Assembly (NCBI GenBank): GCA_946800325.1
Contig: OX326957.1
Coordinates: 12,898,591-12,962,590, forward strand
Reading direction: 5' to 3'
Source: Luzula sylvatica
Lineage: Eukaryota; Streptophyta; Magnoliopsida; Poales; Juncaceae
DNA: 64,000 nucleotides
In this document: piece by piece, positions 59,124 through 64,000 of the stretch
Layout of the letters: the number at the start of each line of letters is the position of its first letter
How positions within the stretch are numbered: position 1 is the stretch's first letter
Program-made: the position numbers and the translations under genes
The notes under the pieces: generated by a model
What the model was told of the DNA's origin: nothing
Databases searched by the model: none
Seen by the model: only the letters and a program-made list of their open reading frames with translations

Positions 59124-59751
59124 CAATGTTTCAGAAATCGCTCGGCGCTCGCTAGTCGGCAGACGACCATCAAGCGCCAAGGATGATTAATCGGGATTAA
59201 TCGGGAATCTCGGCGGACCTCGGCGGATTTTTATTTTTTTATATTTAATATTTAAATTAATTAAACAAAATTACAAATCACAGTTTTTTTAATAAGTTTT
59301 GAATAATTTAAGTAACAAAATACACTACGTCACTAAACTAATATAAACTCAAATAATAATAATAATAATATATATATAATATTAAAAATATGAAAAAATT
59401 TAGTCCAAATTTATTTTTTTTGAATAGTATCCGACAAACGATCGTTTTCATTATTGATGCCTAATTTTTTTGATGTCAATGGGGATCCATTGACAATCAT
59501 AACGCAAACGATCGTTATTTTGAATAGTATCCCACAACCTCTCATAATATATGATTTTTTGTGCTTCACATTCAACCGACTAGGCTATGGATCCGTTGGC
59601 AATTAAAAAAAAAACACTTCTAAAAATCGGCTTGGCGGTCTTGGCGGCCGCTTGGCGGATTCCGCCAAACACAAAACGCCAAGGGGTTATCTCGACGGCG
59701 GACCATCGAGGAGCGATTAATCGGCCGCCAAGACCGATTTTTGGAACACTG
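59124..59751. mobile_element. hAT-like TIR element with GGCGG subterminal motifs
   Basis: The left end CAATGTTTCAGAAATCGCTCGG and inverted right end CAGTGTTCCAAAAATCGGTC are followed on both sides by CGGCGGAC/GGATTAATCG words. CAGTGTT ends suit the hAT superfamily. No convincing 8-bp duplication: TTGTCAGC on the left, GCTGATAT on the right. The interior is AT-rich and non-coding. Confidence 0.65.
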
Positions 59752-60309
59752 GCTGATATATCAAAAAACAAAAAAGAAATAGCCAAAGATTAAACCCTAT
59801 TTAGTCAAAAATTAAAAACTGGGATATGAAAAATAAATGATAATTCAATAAAAAAAATGTGTTTGTCATAAAAAATGTCAACAATCAAAATACCATTTGA
59901 AACCTTAATCGAAATCCGAAACCACATATTTAAACCTTTTTCTTGAATAAAAAAATAACCGCAACAATTCAAAAACAAATTATTTTCTAACCTTAAAAGA
60001 TGATTCTGATGATGACGAGTCTGGCAACACCTTTTTCTCCGCAAGCTTTTACATCTGAATCCTCTCTCCCTTGCTTTGACATATTATTTCCCTTTTTTGT
60101 ATGGTATGAGTTTTAACAGTCTCTCTCTTGATAACAAATAATTTGAAGGGAAATTTCTTTTTAGTAGACATTTTTAGTTTAAGATTTACATAAATAGACA
60201 TCATCCAAATAAAATTCCTAAAATACCACTCTAGATATGTTAAATCTAGAATTTTCTTTGTTACCCCACTCCAATTTGTACCATTATCACTACAACACAT
60301 CTGTTCGTT

Positions 60310-60712
60310 TGGGTCGGGCTGCCCCAAAAATTTGCTCATTATTGGGTCAGCCAGCCCCAATAACCCTTTTGGGTCGGTCAATACAGGGTCAGCCCGACCC
60401 TGGAAGTTTGAATTTTTGGGTCCGCCTGCCCCAATAGTCATAAACCGCCCCTACAACACTATTGGGTCGTCCGATTATTGGGTCGGCCCGTCCCTAGTTT
60501 CAGCATCGGCCCGCCCCTAACACCCTACCCGCCCCAATAGGCATTTGAAGCCGCCCGACCCAAATTGTACCCGCCCCAATAATCGTTTGCATCCGGCCGA
60601 CCCAATACTATCCCGCCCCAATAATCATTGCGTCTGCCCGCCCCAATAATTCCCCGCCCCAATAGTCTCTTAGGGTCGGCCCGACCCAAACTTTCCCCGA
60701 CCCAAATTTTCC
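60310..60712. repeat. Left subterminal repeat array of the CACTA element
   Basis: Over a dozen GGGTCGGNCNGCCCCAA-like units in direct and inverted orientation, GC-rich against an AT-rich background. In En/Spm these arrays bind the element-encoded TNPA-type protein. Confidence 0.85.
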
Positions 60713-62740
60713 CCCCCTCTTTTTAAACCCCTCCTCCCCTTCTGACCTAAACTTTCTTCTTCTCCCTCTTCGTTTTTCCCCTTCCTACTCGCTTTTTCCC
60801 TCACAGCAGCCAAACAACACACCCTTTTTCTCCTCTCAAAGCTCTAACTCAGTCCAGCTAAAATCTCTTTTTTCTCCTCGATTTGAAGATGGCAAATGTT
60901 GAAGATGGATGAGTCATGCTCGGTTTAGATTTTTCTTTGAAGGTTTAAATCTTTTGCCAGTTTATTCTTTGTAACTTTCGTTTTTTGTTTAGCATTTTCA
61001 GAAAATTTCTTGATTTTAAATCGATTTGGTGGATGCATGCATAAATTTTTGTTCGAGTTGTTTATATTTTTAATTTTCAGAAATTCAAGTTCGAGTTTTC
61101 GATCTATTTTTCAGAAAATCAAGTTGGAGTATTTTGAATCTATTTTTCGAGTTTTACAGTTTTCTATCTTTTTTTGCTTTTTTTATTTCTATTTTTGCTT
61201 TTTTATTCTTATTTTTCGAGTTATTTATATTTAAATCTTTTTTTGCTTTCTTGTTTAAATCTGTTCAAGTTCCGAGTTTTTTTTACAGTTTTCAATCTAA
61301 TCAAGTTAGAGTTATTTTTGCTTTCTTGTTTAAATCTGCATGCATAAAAAATTGTACGAGTTGTTTTTAATTCGATTTGGGAGTTTATTTCGAGTTGAGT
61401 GTTTTAAATTCTGTATTTTTGGAGTTGTTTTTATTTTTATTTTTCAGAAATTCAAGTTCGAGTTTTCAGTCTATTTTTTCAGAAAATCACGTTGGAGTAT
61501 TTTCAATCTGTTTTTCGAATTTTACAGTTTTGAATCTATTTTTGCTTTTTTGTTTTCTATTTTTTCTTTTTAGTTCTAATTTTTCGAGTTATTTATATTT
61601 TAAATCTATTTTTGCTTTCTTGTTTAAATCTGTTCAAGTTCGAGTTATTTATTCAAGTTCGAGTTATTTTTCGAGTTACTTTTCAGGAACCTGTAAATCA
61701 AGTTATTTTTACTTTTCAATTTTGGTTAAATTTTTCAAAATTTTTTTGGTTCTATCAAGTCTGTTTTTTTTAGGTGTGCATGCATAAAATGCAGAATTAT
61801 TTTAGTCGTTTTCGAATTTTTTTGTTAATTTTGAGAAGTTAAAAAAATTTCAGAACATTTTATTATATCAACTGAGAATTTCTGGACATTTCTAGAAGTT
61901 AAAAAAATTGTTGTTTTTTCTGATTTGCAGGTTCAAATATGGCGGTATACAATTACATTTTCAAATTTTGCAGCTTCATTTCTGGGCCTTTTCTGGACAT
62001 TTTTGGTAATGTTTATATTTATTGTATGTCGTGAATAAAAATAATTTAGGGTTGATATTTTTTTTTCAAATCTGGCAGAATATATTTGGTAGTTCTTTGA
62101 AGTGAGAGGAGGATTAGTGAGGATAGGCAAGGCGATAAGAGGAGACAATTTAATTTTTCGGAAGATTTCTTTGGATTAAGGTTAATGATTTAAATTTGTT
62201 TTCTTATTTGTATTAGAATATAAATAATTGTGGTAGTATGACTTGATTTAGTTTAGGGTTTAGGTTGTAAGGATTAGTTTAAGGTCGAATTACGATATTT
62301 AGGAAAGGATATTGTAAATATTGTAAAATTTTATTTATATAATGTTCATAAAGAGAATTAAATAAGGGATAATTTATAAAATATATAGATTTATTGTTGT
62401 ATTATTTAATATTTTTAAAATATGATATATAATAAATATGATTTATTTAATAATGTAATATTTGATGTAATTTATATTTTATATTTTAATATTTTTTATG
62501 ATATTTTTACATATTTACTATTGTTGAACTATTTTAGTAATAATTTAAATGATATATATATTGTAATGTTTATTTTTAAATTTGATATAATTTATATTTA
62601 TATTTTAATAATTTATATGTTATACATATGAACTATTATTTTTACGATTTAAATTATTTAAAACATGATGTATCCAAATTCTGAGATATCATCTAACATA
62701 CAAATTATGTACATTAATCTTAGTTAGCAAATTATCATTC

Positions 62741-62917
62741 ATGGAGCTTGAACGTTCCTGGATGTACGAGCGTATTGTGGATAACACCGTTAGTCATGAA
62801 TTCTGGGAGGGAATGAGGGGATTTCTATATACGGTTTTCAACCGTCCTGACATTGTCCAAAAGGATCCCTACGGAAATTATTTATATAATAGTATTAATT
62901 ATGAATTATTTATATAA
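62741..62917 (+). pseudogene. CACTA transposase-associated domain remnant
   Basis: A 58-codon frame opens MELERSWMYERIVDNTVSHE and continues FWEGMRGFL. The start (acidic, RSWMY, then E-F-x-x-G-V/M-x-x-F) is that of the transposase-associated domain at the N-terminus of plant CACTA TNPD-type transposases. It runs into AT-rich non-coding DNA after about 45 codons. The tnp2 catalytic domain is absent. Confidence 0.7.
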
Positions 62918-63107
62918 TATATAATTAATATAATAGATAATTAATAATCAATAGAATTTTAAAATTAATATTATATATAATTAATTTATATAATTCATAA
63001 TTAATATTATATATAATTAATTATTTATATTAATAATCAATAGCAGCATTATATATAATCAATAGCAGCATTTATATTAATAATCAATAGAATAATTAAT
63101 ACGTCCT

Positions 63108-63420
63108 ATAGGGTCGGCCCACCCCAATAGGGATGCCAGTTGTAGGGTCGGCCCGCCCCAATAGGGATGCCAGTTGTAGGGTCGGCCCGCCCATTTAAGC
63201 ATCTGCTATTCGTACTGACACCATCCAGATCTGACACCCTTGTAGGGTCGGCCCGCCCCTTTAATACCCGCCCCAAATCTCTTATAGGGTCGGCCCGCCC
63301 CAGACAAGAACGCAGTCTTTAGGGACGCCGTTTTTGGGCGTCTGGCTGCCCCAAAATCCTTTAGGGACGGTTTTCAACCCTTATTGGGTCATGTTTGGCT
63401 GCCCCAAACGAACAGATGTG
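63108..63420. repeat. Right subterminal repeat array of the CACTA element
   Basis: TAGGGTCGGCCCGCCCCAATAGGGATGCCAGTTG occurs as tandem copies (63112-63190), followed by further GGGTCGGCCCGCCCC units. It mirrors the left array. Confidence 0.88.
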
Positions 63421-63431
63421 TTGTAGTGTAT

Positions 63432-64000
63432 TCGCCACCACTATTTATAATTTCAAAAAAAAAAATAGTAAATATCAAAATGTATACTATATTTTAGTAC
63501 TGATTTTTTGGAAAACATATTTAATTAAAAAAATTTGTTTATTAAATGATATTTCAGATGTATAAAATGATTTATCGAAAAGTATTTTATTTCGCAAATA
63601 AAAAAAAAAAATTTCAAAGAAATATTTATATACAAAGAAATATTACATTTATTCATAAGGAATGTTCTATCAGACATTTTTTTGTTATCATACATTTTTT
63701 CCTAAAGTATTTTGAGTACTTATTAATTAATGAATATTTGTTCATTTAAATAAAAAAAATCTCCATGAAAAGAGAATTTTTATGGTATATCTTTTTAAAA
63801 ATCTAATTAATTACTAAATAGTAAATACCCAAAATACTCTTTTAACCATAAGTATGAATTATATATTCATTGTGTTAATATAAAAAATTAATCAAGAACT
63901 ATAATATCAAAAAAATGATACATATGTTTTAATATTCTCGGATATTTTTAATGTTTGAAAATATTTTATAATATTTTTGATCATTTTTAATAAGATTTGT
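63432..64000. other. AT-rich intergenic region
   Basis: Nothing recognised. It is composed mostly of A/T runs, and the 67-codon frame at 63546 is low-complexity. Confidence 0.5.

Larger units (their letters stand above)
60289..63428. mobile_element. Non-autonomous CACTA (En/Spm) element
   Basis: The ends are CACTACAACACATCTGTTCG and its inverted copy, giving 26 bp of TIR to GTTTGGG. TAT is duplicated at 60286-60288 and 63429-63431, as expected for CACTA (3 bp). Both subterminal zones (60310-60710 and 63108-63420) are packed with GGGTCGGCCCGCCCCAATA-type repeats in both orientations. The 3140-bp interior has a T-rich region with TTCAAGTTCGAGTT repeats (61010-61700) and one transposase-domain remnant, so it cannot move by itself. 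Confidence 0.95.

Noticed and set aside
59116..59759. 8-bp target duplication for the hAT-like element
   Set aside because: TTGTCAGC and GCTGATAT do not match directly. The apparent TCAGC/GCTGA symmetry only lengthens the inverted repeat.

Overview
The window looks like nuclear DNA of a eudicot plant: it is AT-rich, has many spliced genes with short introns, (TA)n/(CT)n/(GT)n tracts, and plant transposon families (hAT, CACTA, Mutator-like, tRNA-derived SINEs, a Ty3/gypsy chromovirus primed by initiator-Met tRNA). I cannot name the species. All exon models were read by eye from frame continuity and GT/AG (once GC/AG) junctions. Region 1 (about 0.6-13 kb) is the gene-rich part. It holds a GARP/G2-like transcription factor (972-2253, +), a convergent LRR receptor-like pseudokinase (2573-5443, -), a TIR-bounded AT microsatellite island (7.45-8.86 kb), a B3-domain gene (10485-11931, -) and a divergent histone H4 gene (12576-12887, +). 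Region 2 (13-32 kb) is a transposon graveyard. It contains a hAT nested in an older hAT, two tandem relics of the organellar amidotransferase subunit GatC, a Mutator-type foldback MITE with a perfect 9-bp duplication, a LINE relic, a 1.1-kb hAT element that carries a calmodulin-like (CML) gene fragment, and a SINE. Region 3 (32-57 kb) is an array built from pieces of one locus encoding chlorophyll b reductase NOL. Copy A (33299-35508, -) is intact at 12 exons and 346 codons. Copy C (53519-55768, -) is closely similar but has lost one splice acceptor and its normal C-terminus. Exon relics lie near 16.3 and 41.1 kb, and flank pieces without the gene occur at 15-16.5, 21.4-22.8, 24.2-25.0, 38.9-40.7 and 42.1-43.4 kb. 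Within the array are a frameshifted plant cysteine oxidase relic and an 8.4-kb TIR element. A complete 5.7-kb Ty3/gypsy retrotransposon with near-identical LTRs sits inside that TIR element. Region 4 (57-64 kb) has a perfect 118-bp tandem duplication, degenerate tandem repeats, a hAT-like TIR element and a 3.14-kb CACTA element with GC-rich subterminal repeats and a transposase-associated-domain remnant. The likely working genes are the G2-like factor, the pseudokinase receptor, the B3 protein, histone H4 and NOL copy A. They are unrelated in function. The main interest is genome dynamics: repeated duplication of the NOL locus, with paralogous copies that serve as empty sites dating each transposon insertion.
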